NCBI RefSeq assembly: GCF_014207905.1
Contig: NZ_JACHLB010000003.1
Span: forward strand, 372,001 to 436,000
Length of the DNA stretch: 64,000 nucleotides
Source of the DNA: Flavobacterium notoginsengisoli
Lineage (GTDB): Bacteria > Bacteroidota > Bacteroidia > Flavobacteriales > Flavobacteriaceae
Reading direction: 5' to 3'
Notes under the pieces: model-generated
The model's input: the letters and a program-made list of their open reading frames with translations, nothing else
Told to the model about the DNA's origin: nothing
The model's database searches: none
Program-made: the position numbers and the translations under genes
Shown here: positions 1 to 9,332 of the stretch, piece by piece
Numbering within the stretch: position 1 is the stretch's first letter
Layout of the letters: each line of letters opens with the position of its first letter

Positions 1-389
1 AATCTACGGCACCAAAATGCAGTAAAACATCTTTATTTTTCCATGAATTATCTACTGTAAAAGTAGTTTCGTACCAAAGTTCATTTGCTGAGCCAACCGT
101 TTTCATTACACCCGAAAGGCTTGATTCTACAGCAAAAGGAACGAGAATTTTTCCGTCATATCCTTTTGGCGCAGTTTGTCCCGCAGGCTGTATTGCGTAG
201 TTCCATAAACCGTTTAGATTTTTCCATTGGCTTCTTTCCATTATTGGTCTTGGATATTCTGGAAGTGTATTTTTAGGATCTACTTGTTCTGCCCATTTTG
301 TTTTAATTTTGTCTCCTTGCGGTTGCCATTGCGCAATGCATTTTAGTCCAAGAAAGAGAAAAAGTATTATGGTGATTTTATGCTTCATT
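1..389 (-). CDS. Glycoside hydrolase family 2 enzyme, N-terminal fragment (cut by window edge)
   Basis: The reading frame runs from an ATG at 389 to the window edge without a stop, so only about 129 N-terminal residues are visible. They comprise a signal peptide (MKHKITIILFLFLGLKCIAQ) and the start of a GH2 sugar-binding domain, with the family hallmarks YPRPIMERSQWKNLNGLW and KILVPFAVESSLSG. GH2 enzymes are beta-galactosidases, beta-mannosidases or beta-glucuronidases; the catalytic domain lies outside, so specificity cannot be read. It follows the GH76 gene by 99 bp in the same direction and should be the distal part of the first PUL. A hairpin in the gap may reduce its transcription. The family call is sure; the substrate is unknown. 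Confidence 0.82.
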
Positions 390-424
390 ATGAGATTTCT
401 AGAGGTTGAAAAGAATACTATAAA

Positions 425-452
425 ACCTGAAGGCTTTTTATCACCTTCAGGT
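425..452 (-). terminator. Intergenic hairpin between GH76 and GH2 genes
   Basis: A 9-bp perfect stem (ACCTGAAGG / CCTTCAGGT) with a 10-nt loop. On the minus strand it is followed by TTTTATAG. It looks like a weak intrinsic terminator or an attenuating/mRNA-protecting hairpin within the PUL operon. Confidence 0.5.
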
Positions 453-488
453 GTTACAAAAATTACTAACAAATACTACTTAAACTAA

Positions 489-1673
489 TTAATTAAAATA
501 ACCATCTTTATCCAGCTTGGCTGCTGCTTCGATTAACATAACCCCGCTCAATTGGGTTGTAAGATCTGTGTTTGCGCCTGCTGCTGGTGCAACTTTCCAA
601 TTACTGCCAGAAAACATTGAAGGTCTTAAAATTCCTTTTTTATAGAATGTCTGAGCATTAAATTTCATGAAAGCTGCAAATTTTTCTTTATCTGTTGAAT
701 TGATTGTCGGATGTTCTGTAAGTTCAACGAAATAACGCACTAAGATACCTTTGAATAATCCTCCGTCTCCTTGTCCTTCGTCACGTAATAATCCTTCAGA
801 AAGCAATTTTGGACTCACTAAAACTGTTCTTCCGCATTTTACTGCATCATCAAGATATACTTGGTCGTTTGTTGCTTTGTATAATCTTAAACCAGCGCCA
901 ATCCATGTTCCCATATTATAAGTAAAAACCCAGTCTTTATTGGTTGTAATGACACCATTTGTTTCAGAAATATTATCCCAAACCGTTCCTGTAACTGGAT
1001 CTACTAGATTAGCTTTTTGCCAAGCGTAAATTTTCTTAGCCCAATCTAAATCATCTGCTTTTTTGTCAATTTCATACAATCTCATAGCCAAAATTACCGC
1101 AGGACCATTTGAAACGGCATTTTTCTGTCTTGGTGTATCTTGTTTCCAAGTAATTCCACCACCAAAAACATCACTCCAGCTTAATTTTATTCTTCCCCAT
1201 AAATAATCTGCAACATCTTTGTATTCTTGATCTTTTGTTGCATCATAAGCACGAAGGCATGAATTAGCTAGCCAAAGCATATCATCATTAAAAACGTTGT
1301 TGTATGTGTTGTTTCCGTTTTTAACTTTGATTCCTTGTACCAAAGCTTTCATTCTGGTTTTGTAATTCTCATTTCCAGTTCTTAAAAATCCATCTACAAG
1401 AACATCCAAAACGTGTGCATTTGGCCAATAATTGAAAGTACTTTTTCCTGTATTGTTTTCTATAAAAGTTCCGTTTGAACCTAAATAATTATTATAAGTT
1501 GAATTTTGCAGAGAATCGGCTGTCTGTGCCCAAGTATATTTAAATTCTGTTCCGCCAGTACTGTTTGGGTCGCGTAACGGAATCGGATCATCATCGCAAG
1601 AAACAGTCAATAACCCCAATCCTATCACGCTTAGCATTACAATACTAAAACGCATTGAAAATAATTTTTTCAT
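489..1673 (-). CDS. Glycoside hydrolase family 76 lipoprotein, probable endo-alpha-1,6-mannanase
   Basis: This is a 394-residue protein. The N-terminus carries a lipoprotein signal with lipobox LTVSC (Cys26) followed by DDD, suggesting an envelope- or surface-anchored enzyme. GH76 features are clear: NDDMLWLA contains the tandem catalytic aspartates (D130/D131). GGITWKQDTPRQKNAVSNGP, WVFTYNMGTWIGAGLRLY and QGDGGLFKGI are further family blocks. GH76 enzymes cleave alpha-1,6-mannan backbones of fungal or bacterial glycans. It lies 62 bp downstream of the SusE-like gene in the same direction and belongs to the first PUL. A hairpin occupies that gap. Length is normal for a single-domain GH76. Some family members act on other alpha-1,6-linked glycans, so mannan is the likely but not proven substrate. 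Confidence 0.88.
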   Translation of the reverse strand: MKKLFSMRFSIVMLSVIGLGLLTVSCDDDPIPLRDPNSTGGTEFKYTWAQTADSLQNSTYNNYLGSNGTFIENNTGKSTFNYWPNAHVLDVLVDGFLRTGNENYKTRMKALVQGIKVKNGNNTYNNVFNDDMLWLANSCLRAYDATKDQEYKDVADYLWGRIKLSWSDVFGGGITWKQDTPRQKNAVSNGPAVILAMRLYEIDKKADDLDWAKKIYAWQKANLVDPVTGTVWDNISETNGVITTNKDWVFTYNMGTWIGAGLRLYKATNDQVYLDDAVKCGRTVLVSPKLLSEGLLRDEGQGDGGLFKGILVRYFVELTEHPTINSTDKEKFAAFMKFNAQTFYKKGILRPSMFSGSNWKVAPAAGANTDLTTQLSGVMLIEAAAKLDKDGYFN

Positions 1674-1691
1674 AATATATTCATTTAATAA

Positions 1692-1726
1692 AAACGTCTC
1701 TTAAAAACATCTTTCAAGAGACGTTT
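1692..1726 (-). terminator. Intergenic hairpin between SusE-like and GH76 genes
   Basis: An 11-bp perfect stem (AAACGTCTCTT / AAGAGACGTTT) with a 13-nt loop. On the minus strand it is followed by a T-rich stretch (TTTTATT). It could partly terminate transcription so that surface binding proteins exceed the enzymes encoded downstream. Confidence 0.55.
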
Positions 1727-1735
1727 AGGGTTATT

Positions 1736-2863
1736 TTATAATACTGTAAAACTGTGTGTGTAAGCTGTTGCAGTTGCACTGAAATTAATTTCTGCATTTA
1801 CATTTTTGTTGTCTACTGCAGAAGCAAATTTGAAACAGTTGTTCCAGAAATCGCTTGTTACAGGAACCATGTACCAGTAAGAAGCCGCAACATTTGCACC
1901 GTCAGGTCTGCTGTTATCTCCATTAACACTTCCGTACCATTCTTCTGATGTCGTTGCTCCGTTTACAACTGTAAATTTAAATTTGTAACGCTCATCTCTA
2001 CCCCAAGATTCTTGTTTGAAACTGATTGCTTTATTGGCTGCTTTCCAGATCCCTCCGCCTGCATAAGTGTATTCGAATAAATACTGGCTAAGTGGTGGGA
2101 ACCATAGTTCGATTTTTTTGATTTCTGTCATTTTTGTTGAACCATCACTAAAATCTACTCTAATTTTGTATACTTTGCTATCTCCTGCAAACGTAGTCGC
2201 TCCGTCTTGTTTTAATTTATCTTCGCTGATGTAGAAAACTTCTGGAGTTCCATTTTTTCTAGAGATGAATTTGTAAGTTCCTGCTTTAAGTTTAGTGTAA
2301 ATTTCGAATGAAGTTGCTCCTACTTTTTTGAACGCTTGAGCATCTGCAACTGTTTCTCCATTCTCAGAAGCCGTTCCTGTAATAAATAATTGGTCCGGAG
2401 TTGGGAAACCACCTGGTCTTTGCACTTCAATTATATTAGAAACAGTAGATTTTTGGATATTAATTCCTTTTGAAGAATATACTGTCCATTTTAATTTTCC
2501 AATTGATTCTGATTGAATTCCTGCCAAAGCTGCAATTTTATTCAATTCTGTAAAAGAAAGATTTAGCGTTTTTTGGAATCCGTTTCCATCAGAAGGAATG
2601 GTGTAGATTGGTTTTGAGAAATCACCACTTTCTTTGTCAAACACAACATCATAAAGTACTACTCCATTGTCTTCCGCTTTAGCGCCTTCCCATTCAAAAA
2701 CAGCGGAACTCTGCGCTCCTAAATCGAAAAACTTGTTATTTGCTGGAGCGTAAAGTGAATTTACTGCACTCACATTAGTATGACTCATTGAATCGTCATT
2801 GTCGCAACCCACCATAAAGATGGCGCATACTAGTAATAATAATTTTGAATATATATTTTTCAT
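1736..2863 (-). CDS. SusE-like outer-membrane glycan-binding lipoprotein
   Basis: This is a 375-residue protein with a lipoprotein signal (MKNIYSKLLLLVCAIFMVGC, Cys20) followed by DNDD, which fits surface export. Residues about 25-155 resemble the N-terminal SusE domain, an Ig-like fold with the block VFEWEGAKAEDNGVVLYDVV. The C-terminal half has repeated FEIYTKLKAGTYKFISR-type beta segments typical of SusE/SusF starch-binding-like modules. Such proteins sit beside SusCD at the cell surface and hold the polysaccharide. The gene is 26 bp after susD and 62 bp before the GH76 gene, so all are likely co-transcribed. No catalytic motif is seen. The ligand is inferred to be the GH76 substrate. Confidence 0.75.
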   Translation of the reverse strand: MKNIYSKLLLLVCAIFMVGCDNDDSMSHTNVSAVNSLYAPANNKFFDLGAQSSAVFEWEGAKAEDNGVVLYDVVFDKESGDFSKPIYTIPSDGNGFQKTLNLSFTELNKIAALAGIQSESIGKLKWTVYSSKGINIQKSTVSNIIEVQRPGGFPTPDQLFITGTASENGETVADAQAFKKVGATSFEIYTKLKAGTYKFISRKNGTPEVFYISEDKLKQDGATTFAGDSKVYKIRVDFSDGSTKMTEIKKIELWFPPLSQYLFEYTYAGGGIWKAANKAISFKQESWGRDERYKFKFTVVNGATTSEEWYGSVNGDNSRPDGANVAASYWYMVPVTSDFWNNCFKFASAVDNKNVNAEINFSATATAYTHSFTVL

Positions 2864-2889
2864 GATTTTTTTTATTAGGTTAGTTAGTT

Positions 2890-4515
2890 TTACCAGTTTG
2901 GATTTTGAGATAAATTACTGTTAATCAAGCGCTCATCTCTTGGTATCGGCCATAAGTAATGTTTACCTGGATCAAAAGTTCTTAGGTTCACTCTCAAATA
3001 ACCATTATCGACAGAAGAAACTCCGAATTTCGCTCCGTGCGCATAGCCGTTTAAAACATTTTCAGCTATTTTCCATCTTCTGATATCGAAGATTCTTAAA
3101 CCTTCCATTCCAAATTCTGTACGACGCTCATTTCTAATTACTTCTCTAAGTCCAGCTTGTCCTAAAGCATTATTAAATCCTAAAGCAGCTCCATCTGTAA
3201 AACCAGCGCGAACTCTAATTGCTCTGATAGTCTGATCCCAAACTGAATTTGTCATCTGGTTTAATTCGTTTTTAGCTTCGGCATACATTAATAATATATC
3301 TGCATAACGGAACAACATTAAATTTAAACCTGAATTTAAAGAAGTTAAATGCTGTGGATCATAATATTTTCTTGTGTAATATCCCGTTGGAGTCGCAGAT
3401 GAACCTTGTACAAATTCGTCTGTCGCATTTCCTACCGAAGATCCTGGTTTGATGTAAATGATGCGAGAAGAACCATCTGCTTCTTTCCAAACATATTGAT
3501 CGTAAACTACTGTACCAGTTAATCTTGGATCTCTATTAACGTACGGATTGTTTTCATTGTAACCTGAACCAGATTCGTTGATTTTCTTTCCATTCAACAT
3601 TAAATAACTATCCACCAATTCTTGCGTTGGAGCCAATGCATTTAATCTCGCTCCAGCTGATAATGGTGCCATGTCAAAAAATTCACCCCACATTCTGAAT
3701 TGAGGAACATATTGCAAGCTTAAGATATCTTCGCTATTGTACTCATTTTGTGGCAGGAACAAACCTTCATAAGAAGGGAAAAGACTGTATTGTCCGTAAT
3801 TATTTGCTATGAATTGTTCTGTAACTTGTGCAACTCCTGCCCAATCTCCTTCATATAAAAGTACTCTAGCTTTTAATGCTACTGCAGCACCAACTGTAAT
3901 TTTCCCTCTATCAGCCTCAGCTTGTTGAGTATTCTTTGGCAAAGACGGAATAATTGCATCCAATTCGCTTAAAATAAATTGAATTACTTCTGCATGAGAA
4001 GTTCTGCTTAAAGTTGTTGCTTCTTCTAAAGAAGGATCTTTTTTGATAAGCGGAATATCACCAAACCAAGTTGTCAGTTGAAAATGCTGAAATGCTCTTA
4101 AAAAACGTGTTTCAGCCTTCATTCTTGCAATAACAGCTGCGTCTGCATTTGGTACACGATCGATATTTTCTAAAATCAGATTACACGTTTTAATACCAGC
4201 ATAACGATTTTTCCATTCGTCTTTAATTCTTCCTAATGATGGATCATATAATCCAGCACCGATTGATGCCGCACCGGCGTTGTCTCCTCTACCGTTGTAT
4301 GCGTTATCTGAAAGTGCTTCATTGTAAAAGAAATACTGACTGTTTTGCATTTGCGAATAAGCCGTATTTAAGAAAGTCTGCGCTTTATCTACACTTGTCC
4401 AATACGTTGTATCTGTAAATTGATTTTCAGGTACTTGGTCAAGATCTTCGCAACTCACCAATAGTAAAACTGCTACTAATGGTATGAATTTTATTTGTTT
4501 AAGTATATTTTTCAT
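2890..4515 (-). CDS. SusD/RagB-family nutrient-binding lipoprotein (first PUL)
   Basis: A 541-residue protein if started at the ATG at 4515, just 13 bp after the susC stop. The open frame extends upstream into susC, but this start gives a proper lipoprotein signal (MKNILKQIKFIPLVAVLLLVSC). SusD features are the N-terminal CEDLDQVPENQFTDTTYW, the TPR-like helices with RMKAETRFLRAFQHFQL, and the C-terminal RNERRTEFGMEGLRIFDIRRW. SusD-type proteins form the lid of the TonB-dependent SusC channel and capture oligosaccharides at the outer membrane. The pair is translationally close, and SusE-like, GH76 and GH2 genes follow. The domain call is firm; the substrate is inferred from the GH76 gene. Confidence 0.9.
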   Translation of the reverse strand: MKNILKQIKFIPLVAVLLLVSCEDLDQVPENQFTDTTYWTSVDKAQTFLNTAYSQMQNSQYFFYNEALSDNAYNGRGDNAGAASIGAGLYDPSLGRIKDEWKNRYAGIKTCNLILENIDRVPNADAAVIARMKAETRFLRAFQHFQLTTWFGDIPLIKKDPSLEEATTLSRTSHAEVIQFILSELDAIIPSLPKNTQQAEADRGKITVGAAVALKARVLLYEGDWAGVAQVTEQFIANNYGQYSLFPSYEGLFLPQNEYNSEDILSLQYVPQFRMWGEFFDMAPLSAGARLNALAPTQELVDSYLMLNGKKINESGSGYNENNPYVNRDPRLTGTVVYDQYVWKEADGSSRIIYIKPGSSVGNATDEFVQGSSATPTGYYTRKYYDPQHLTSLNSGLNLMLFRYADILLMYAEAKNELNQMTNSVWDQTIRAIRVRAGFTDGAALGFNNALGQAGLREVIRNERRTEFGMEGLRIFDIRRWKIAENVLNGYAHGAKFGVSSVDNGYLRVNLRTFDPGKHYLWPIPRDERLINSNLSQNPNW

Positions 4516-4528
4516 TTTTATTTCTTTT

Positions 4529-7500
4529 TTAAAAGCTAACATCAATACCCATTCCGTAATATACCTGCGATGGATATGCTCTACCGCTGTTTGCTCCATT
4601 AGTTGACATGCTATTATTGAACTCAGAAAGTTCTGGATCAACAAATTTTACTTTAGATAATGTCAACAAGTTTTGTCCTGAAACGTACACGCGGAATTTA
4701 CTCATACCTAAACTCTTAGCAACATCATCTGATAGAGAGTAACCAAATTGTACGTTTTTAAGTCTTGCGTAAGCACCATCATACAAATACATATCTGAAC
4801 CTCTTCTGAAGTTGTTTGTATTCGATTGTGTTCCGTTGTTAGCTAGACGAGGATATCTTGCATCTGGATTTTGAGGTGTCCAATAATCCAATTGATGTGT
4901 GTACATTGTCATACCATAATTGTAGTGAAAAGGCTCAACTAATTCTCCTCTAATCATCATGGTTCTTTTTCCAACTCCTTGAATGAAAATACTTAAATCG
5001 AAATTTTTATAATCAACATTGTAAGTTGCTCCGAACGTATATCTAGGAAATGGATTTCCGAAAACGAACTTGTCATTATCATCAATTTTTCCATCTTTAT
5101 TTACGTCTACATATCTGTTATCTCCAGGTTGAACTGTAATTCCTTCTGGAACTGCCGCTCCTTGAATTTCCTCAACACTTTGGAAATAACCGTCTCTTTT
5201 TAAACCTACATAAGAGTTAAAAGGAAGTCCTTCACGAAGTATAACTTGTAATTCTTCAACTCCAGTTAATCTTTCTTGTCCGTTAAATTCAAGTACTTTA
5301 TTTTTCGAATCACCAAAATTTACCGTTAAGCTTTGGTTTACCGCTTTACCTTTATGACGGTAAGTTGCGCTTAATTCCCAACCTCTGTTTCCAACTTTAC
5401 CAGAATTAAAATCTGGAAGATCTGTTCCGTAAACTCCTGGAACTTGTGGTGGAACTAAAATATCTGATGTTACTTTATCGAAGAAATCAAATGAGAAACT
5501 TAAAGCTCCTTTAAAGAAATCAGCATCTAAACCAACGTTAAAAGTTGCTGCTTTTTCCCACTGAATATCTGGATTGGCAAAGTTGTAACCTGTTCCGCTC
5601 TGTACATTATTATTAAATCCATATGCATTTTGGAAAGTAAAATAAGTCGTTTGGTATTGATAATTTCCAACGTTTTGGTTTCCAAGAATTCCATAAGAAG
5701 ATCTTAATTTAATGTTTCCCACATTATCCCTGTAGCTTTCCATAAAATCCTCTTTTGTAAGTCCGTAACCTAAAGTCACAGATGGAAAAAATCCCCATCT
5801 TACATCATCTCTAAATTTTGAAGAACCATCGTATCTGAAACTGAATTCTGCAAAATATTTATCTTTATAATCGTAACCTGCACGACCAAAAAGTGAATTT
5901 AAACTGCTTGTTGAAGAAGCTGGATTACCATTAGGATCTGTTCCGTTAGAAGTAAAAGAGTTTTTTCCGATTACCGTTTCACTTGTTGGAGTTCCTAAAT
6001 CTGGATCATTGAATTTTGTATATAAAGCTGATCTTCTTTCTGAACGGCTTTCGTTAGAAACTCCCACTAAAGCACTCACATTATGATCTCCGAAAGACTT
6101 AGTATACTCTAACATAAACTGCGTATTCAAATCAAGACTTTTTTGGTTTTCTTCGTTCGTATCGCGATCTGCTCCGTAAATTCCTTGTGGCAAGAAATTA
6201 ACCTGCATTGTTCTCGCATACATATTTCCCGACCATAAACGTCCTCCAAAAACACCTTTAACTTTAAAGTCGCTTGTTAATTTATATTCTGCATTAAAAG
6301 CTCCAAAAACATCGTCATTATCATATTTTCTAAAACCGCCTTTTTCTAAAATACCTAATGAGTTAAATTGCTGTAAAACATCGTTAGTCAAGTAATTTCC
6401 TTCTTCGTCTTTTTGCGTATAATATAGTGGAACCCTGAAAGCATCTACCATTAAAGTACTTGTGCTTGAAGAATGATCTGTAATTTTTTGCTTAGAATAA
6501 GCTAACGTAGAAGTCAATTTGAATTTACCGTATTCGTTGGTCAAATTGATTCTGAAATTGTAGCGTTCCATTCCTTTCTTTGGTCCAACGAAATTACTTT
6601 CTTGATCCAAATAACCTAACGAAACTAAATAAGTAGAGTTTTCACTTCCTCCCGAAATAGAAAGATTCTGATTTAATTGCAATGCTGGTTTTACAATTTC
6701 TTCCGCAAACCATTCTGTATCTCCTTTAGCTTTTAGTTCTGCAATTTTTTCTGCTGTAAAAACTGCTGTCGATTCTCCAGAATTATAGGCAGCTTCGTTT
6801 CTTAACATTGCATTTTCGTAACCATGAACAGGACGTGTAAAGAATTTAGGCGTATTGTAACCTGCTAAACTGCTATATTGAATAGTCATCGGGTTACCTT
6901 TACTTCCTTTTCTAGTCGTAATCAATACAACTCCGTTACTTGCTCTAGATCCGTAGATTGCAGCACTTCCGGCATCTTTTAAAACCGAAACACTTTCTAT
7001 ATCTGCTGGATTTAAAGCATTAATATCTCCTCCAACAATTCCGTCAATTACAATTAACGGACTATTATTTCCCAGTGTACTGATACCTCTAATATTAAGG
7101 TTTAATCCCGCACCAGGTTCAGAGTTTGTCTGTTGAATAGTTAAACTAGGCGCTTTTCCTTGCAAAGCCAAAGTAGTATTTACATTTGGACGGCCGTTAA
7201 AAGCATCATTATTAACCTGATCGATCGCTCCTACTACTTTCTTCTTTTTCTGTGTACCATAACCTACAACAACAACTTCGTCTAAAGCTGAAACATCTAA
7301 GTCCATAGCCACATTAATAACACTTTTATTATTTACTTTAATATCTACTGGTTTATATCCAATCATGGTAAATCTTAAAGTTGTACTACCATTTTGTAAT
7401 GAAATAGTGTAGTGTCCGTCAAAATCTGCGTTGACCGCATTTCTAGGATCGCTAACATCCATAACAGTAGCACCTGGGAGAGACAGGTTATCTGAAAGAG

Positions 7501-7636
7501 AAGTTATAACCCCGGAAACCTGAGTTTTTTGGTTTTGCGCGGCAAGGTGGTTGTACCCGCAGCAAAGCAAAGCAATTGTGAGAAAAAAATGCACACGGAG
7601 CATTTTTTTCATTCTGCAATTCGAATGTTTCATCAT
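4529..7636 (-). CDS. SusC/RagA-family TonB-dependent outer-membrane transporter (first PUL)
   Basis: A 1035-residue TonB-dependent receptor. After a signal peptide comes a carboxypeptidase-D-like regulatory domain (about residues 38-125: SGVITSLSDNLSLPGATV, DFDGHYTI). Next is the SusC signature LDEVVVVGYGTQKKK, the plug domain with IDGIVGGDINALNPADIESV and DAGSAAIYGSRASNGVVLIT, and then a 22-strand-type barrel ending in an aromatic (GIDVSF). Two adjacent ATGs (7636, 7633) are possible, plus a later one at 7612. It imports oligosaccharides captured by the SusD partner. It heads the susC-susD-susE-GH76-GH2 run. A perfect palindrome about 185 bp upstream of the start is the candidate LacI operator controlling it. 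Confidence 0.93.
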   Translation of the reverse strand: MMKHSNCRMKKMLRVHFFLTIALLCCGYNHLAAQNQKTQVSGVITSLSDNLSLPGATVMDVSDPRNAVNADFDGHYTISLQNGSTTLRFTMIGYKPVDIKVNNKSVINVAMDLDVSALDEVVVVGYGTQKKKKVVGAIDQVNNDAFNGRPNVNTTLALQGKAPSLTIQQTNSEPGAGLNLNIRGISTLGNNSPLIVIDGIVGGDINALNPADIESVSVLKDAGSAAIYGSRASNGVVLITTRKGSKGNPMTIQYSSLAGYNTPKFFTRPVHGYENAMLRNEAAYNSGESTAVFTAEKIAELKAKGDTEWFAEEIVKPALQLNQNLSISGGSENSTYLVSLGYLDQESNFVGPKKGMERYNFRINLTNEYGKFKLTSTLAYSKQKITDHSSSTSTLMVDAFRVPLYYTQKDEEGNYLTNDVLQQFNSLGILEKGGFRKYDNDDVFGAFNAEYKLTSDFKVKGVFGGRLWSGNMYARTMQVNFLPQGIYGADRDTNEENQKSLDLNTQFMLEYTKSFGDHNVSALVGVSNESRSERRSALYTKFNDPDLGTPTSETVIGKNSFTSNGTDPNGNPASSTSSLNSLFGRAGYDYKDKYFAEFSFRYDGSSKFRDDVRWGFFPSVTLGYGLTKEDFMESYRDNVGNIKLRSSYGILGNQNVGNYQYQTTYFTFQNAYGFNNNVQSGTGYNFANPDIQWEKAATFNVGLDADFFKGALSFSFDFFDKVTSDILVPPQVPGVYGTDLPDFNSGKVGNRGWELSATYRHKGKAVNQSLTVNFGDSKNKVLEFNGQERLTGVEELQVILREGLPFNSYVGLKRDGYFQSVEEIQGAAVPEGITVQPGDNRYVDVNKDGKIDDNDKFVFGNPFPRYTFGATYNVDYKNFDLSIFIQGVGKRTMMIRGELVEPFHYNYGMTMYTHQLDYWTPQNPDARYPRLANNGTQSNTNNFRRGSDMYLYDGAYARLKNVQFGYSLSDDVAKSLGMSKFRVYVSGQNLLTLSKVKFVDPELSEFNNSMSTNGANSGRAYPSQVYYGMGIDVSF

Positions 7637-7819
7637 GAAATATTTTGGTTAGTTAGCAATAATTGAATTAATAATAAAAACAAAAAAGTAGGTTTGGAGA
7701 GGAACCAACTTAAGTAGTAAAACAGCGGATAAAGTTTTTGGATTGATTAAAAGTTCCGGCAATTTTTAATCGTTAAAAAACTAAAGCGGCTATAATAACT
7801 TATTAACTCTTAGCAAACA

Positions 7820-7837
7820 TACTAAAACGTTTTAGTA
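7820..7837. promoter_or_regulatory. Candidate LacI-family operator upstream of susC
   Basis: An 18-bp perfect palindrome, TACTAAAACGTTTTAGTA, with the central CG typical of LacI-family operators. It lies 184 bp upstream of the susC start. The same core, with the same GCAAA(C/T)A left flank, recurs at 11371-11390 before the esterase gene. A LacI-family gene lies between the two sites. Confidence 0.78.
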
Positions 7838-7997
7838 AAAAAAAATTTTTTTTACTAAATATAATTTTAGTGTTAATTTTTAAAGATATTCACTTATTTT
7901 AAAGATATCAATAAGAATAATTCAAATAAAATCAACGAAAACGTTATAAAACAGCTTTTAAATCAACAGACTTAAATTAAAGTTAAAATCAATTTGC

Positions 7998-8130
7998 AAG
8001 GAAAAAGAAGAATTTATCGCCTAAAAAAGACGAAAGACATTGCATAAAAGATGAAAGACGAAAAATCTACGACGAAAGAGAAAAAATTAAGAAGAAAGAG
8101 GCAAGAATTTAGACTTGAAAAATTAAGATG
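7998..8130. repeat. Purine-rich degenerate repeat tract
   Basis: A run of A/G-rich sequence in which GACGAAAGA-like words recur (for example AGACGAAAGAC, GATGAAAGACGAAAA, ACGACGAAAGAG). No ORF and no stable hairpin are apparent. It may be a decayed simple repeat or part of the 3' trailer region after lacI. Confidence 0.35.
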
Positions 8131-8171
8131 CAAGAAGCTAGATTTAACACTAAAATCTCATGTTTTTAAAC

Positions 8172-8209
8172 TAAAAAAACCTAAATACATCCAAAAGGAA
8201 ATATTTAGG
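8172..8209 (-). terminator. Rho-independent terminator of the LacI gene
   Basis: On the minus strand an 8-bp stem CCTAAATA / TATTTAGG with a 14-nt loop is followed by TTTTTTTAG. It lies about 30 bp after the lacI stop. Confidence 0.7.
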
Positions 8210-8240
8210 CTATCTTGAAAAATTTTAAGAATCTAATGAC

Positions 8241-9272
8241 TTATTTCTGTTTTGCTAAAGAAGATTCTCGAATAATTAAATCTGTTTTTAAAACAATTTT
8301 TTGATGAGTTTCAGAAACGTCTTTTTTCTTTAAAAGCGGAAGCATTACTTCCATTAATTTTGTACAGATTTCAACTAAAGGTTGTGCAACCGATGTAATT
8401 GTAGGATCATAAATTTTAAACATGTCATTGTCGTCAAAAGCAATCAATCCTAAATCTTTAATTAAATTCTGATCTGTTTCTTTTAAAACCTCTAATCCAC
8501 TTTGTGCAAGATAGTTGGTAGAAAAGAAAACAGCATCTAAATCTTTATTTTTTTGAAAAAATGCTCTAATATACTCCTTCCCTTTTCCTTTTATAATTTC
8601 ATTGAAAGGTATTTGCAAAACGTGTGGTTCTAAACCATTTGCTTCTACTGCTTTTTCATACCCATGCAAACGGCCATACATCTGGCTTTGGTCTGAAGCG
8701 GTACTGATAAAACAAATATTTTTAAACTTATTATCTATCAAATGTTGTGTCGCATCATAAGAAGCTTGTTCATTGTCAATCACAACGCTATTACAATCCA
8801 ATCCTTCATAAAATCTATCTAATAAAATAACCGGAATATTATCCTTAATTAAATTTTCGATAGTTTCTCTAATGCCTGGAGAAGGAACGATGATAAATCC
8901 ATCCACCTGACGAAAATTAAACAATGTGATAAGCTCGTTGGCTTTTTCATCATCGTTCTCGTTACTGCAGAAAATAACTTTGTATCCTTTTTCGTAAGCT
9001 ATATCTTCAAAGATACGAGCAAGCTGAGAGAAGAAATTATTTGAAATATCTTCTACCATAAAAACCAACAACTTAGATTTCCCCGTTCTTAGACTTTGCG
9101 CAATCTGATTGGGTCTATAGTTGATTGATTTGGCATAATCTAAAACCTTTTTTGTCAATTCTTTAGAAATGTGTTTTTCTTTTGCCTTACCATTCAACAC
9201 AAAAGACACCGTTGTCACAGATATCTTCAATTCTTCGGCAATATTTCTAATAGAAACAGGTTTTTTCTTCAT
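8241..9272 (-). CDS. LacI-family transcriptional regulator
   Basis: A 343-residue protein with an N-terminal LacI helix-turn-helix (SIRNIAEELKISVTTVSFVL, about residues 7-26) and hinge (RPNQIAQSLRTGKS). A periplasmic-binding-protein-like effector domain follows (about 60-340) with VDGFIIVPSP, LDRFYEG and IAFDDNDMFKIYDPTITSV. It is a cytoplasmic DNA-binding protein whose sugar ligand relieves or promotes repression. It lies 60 bp after the ROK kinase gene on the same strand and ends at an intrinsic terminator. Two near-identical palindromes flank the cluster (7820-7837 and 11371-11390), so it probably controls both susC and the esterase/kinase/lacI unit. The effector is unknown but is likely the sugar released by this PUL. 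Confidence 0.92.
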   Translation of the reverse strand: MKKKPVSIRNIAEELKISVTTVSFVLNGKAKEKHISKELTKKVLDYAKSINYRPNQIAQSLRTGKSKLLVFMVEDISNNFFSQLARIFEDIAYEKGYKVIFCSNENDDEKANELITLFNFRQVDGFIIVPSPGIRETIENLIKDNIPVILLDRFYEGLDCNSVVIDNEQASYDATQHLIDNKFKNICFISTASDQSQMYGRLHGYEKAVEANGLEPHVLQIPFNEIIKGKGKEYIRAFFQKNKDLDAVFFSTNYLAQSGLEVLKETDQNLIKDLGLIAFDDNDMFKIYDPTITSVAQPLVEICTKLMEVMLPLLKKKDVSETHQKIVLKTDLIIRESSLAKQK

Positions 9273-9332
9273 TTTTAGATTCTTTTTATTTTAAATCCAC
9301 AATTTTGTTCAAATATAGTAAAGTATTGTTTA

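Larger units (their letters stand above)
7637..8240. other. 604-bp intergenic region between LacI gene and susC
   Basis: It contains the candidate operator (7820-7837), an AT-rich stretch with a degenerate second operator-like ACTAAA/TTTTAGT pair near 7855-7873, and a purine-rich tract (about 7998-8130). The lacI terminator lies at 8172-8209. No credible ORF was seen. It probably holds a long susC leader and promoter. Confidence 0.6.

Noticed and set aside
7855..7873. Second LacI operator next to the first one
   Set aside because: ACTAAA and TTTTAGT half-sites are present, but the spacing and centre differ from the two perfect palindromes. The match may come from AT-rich composition.
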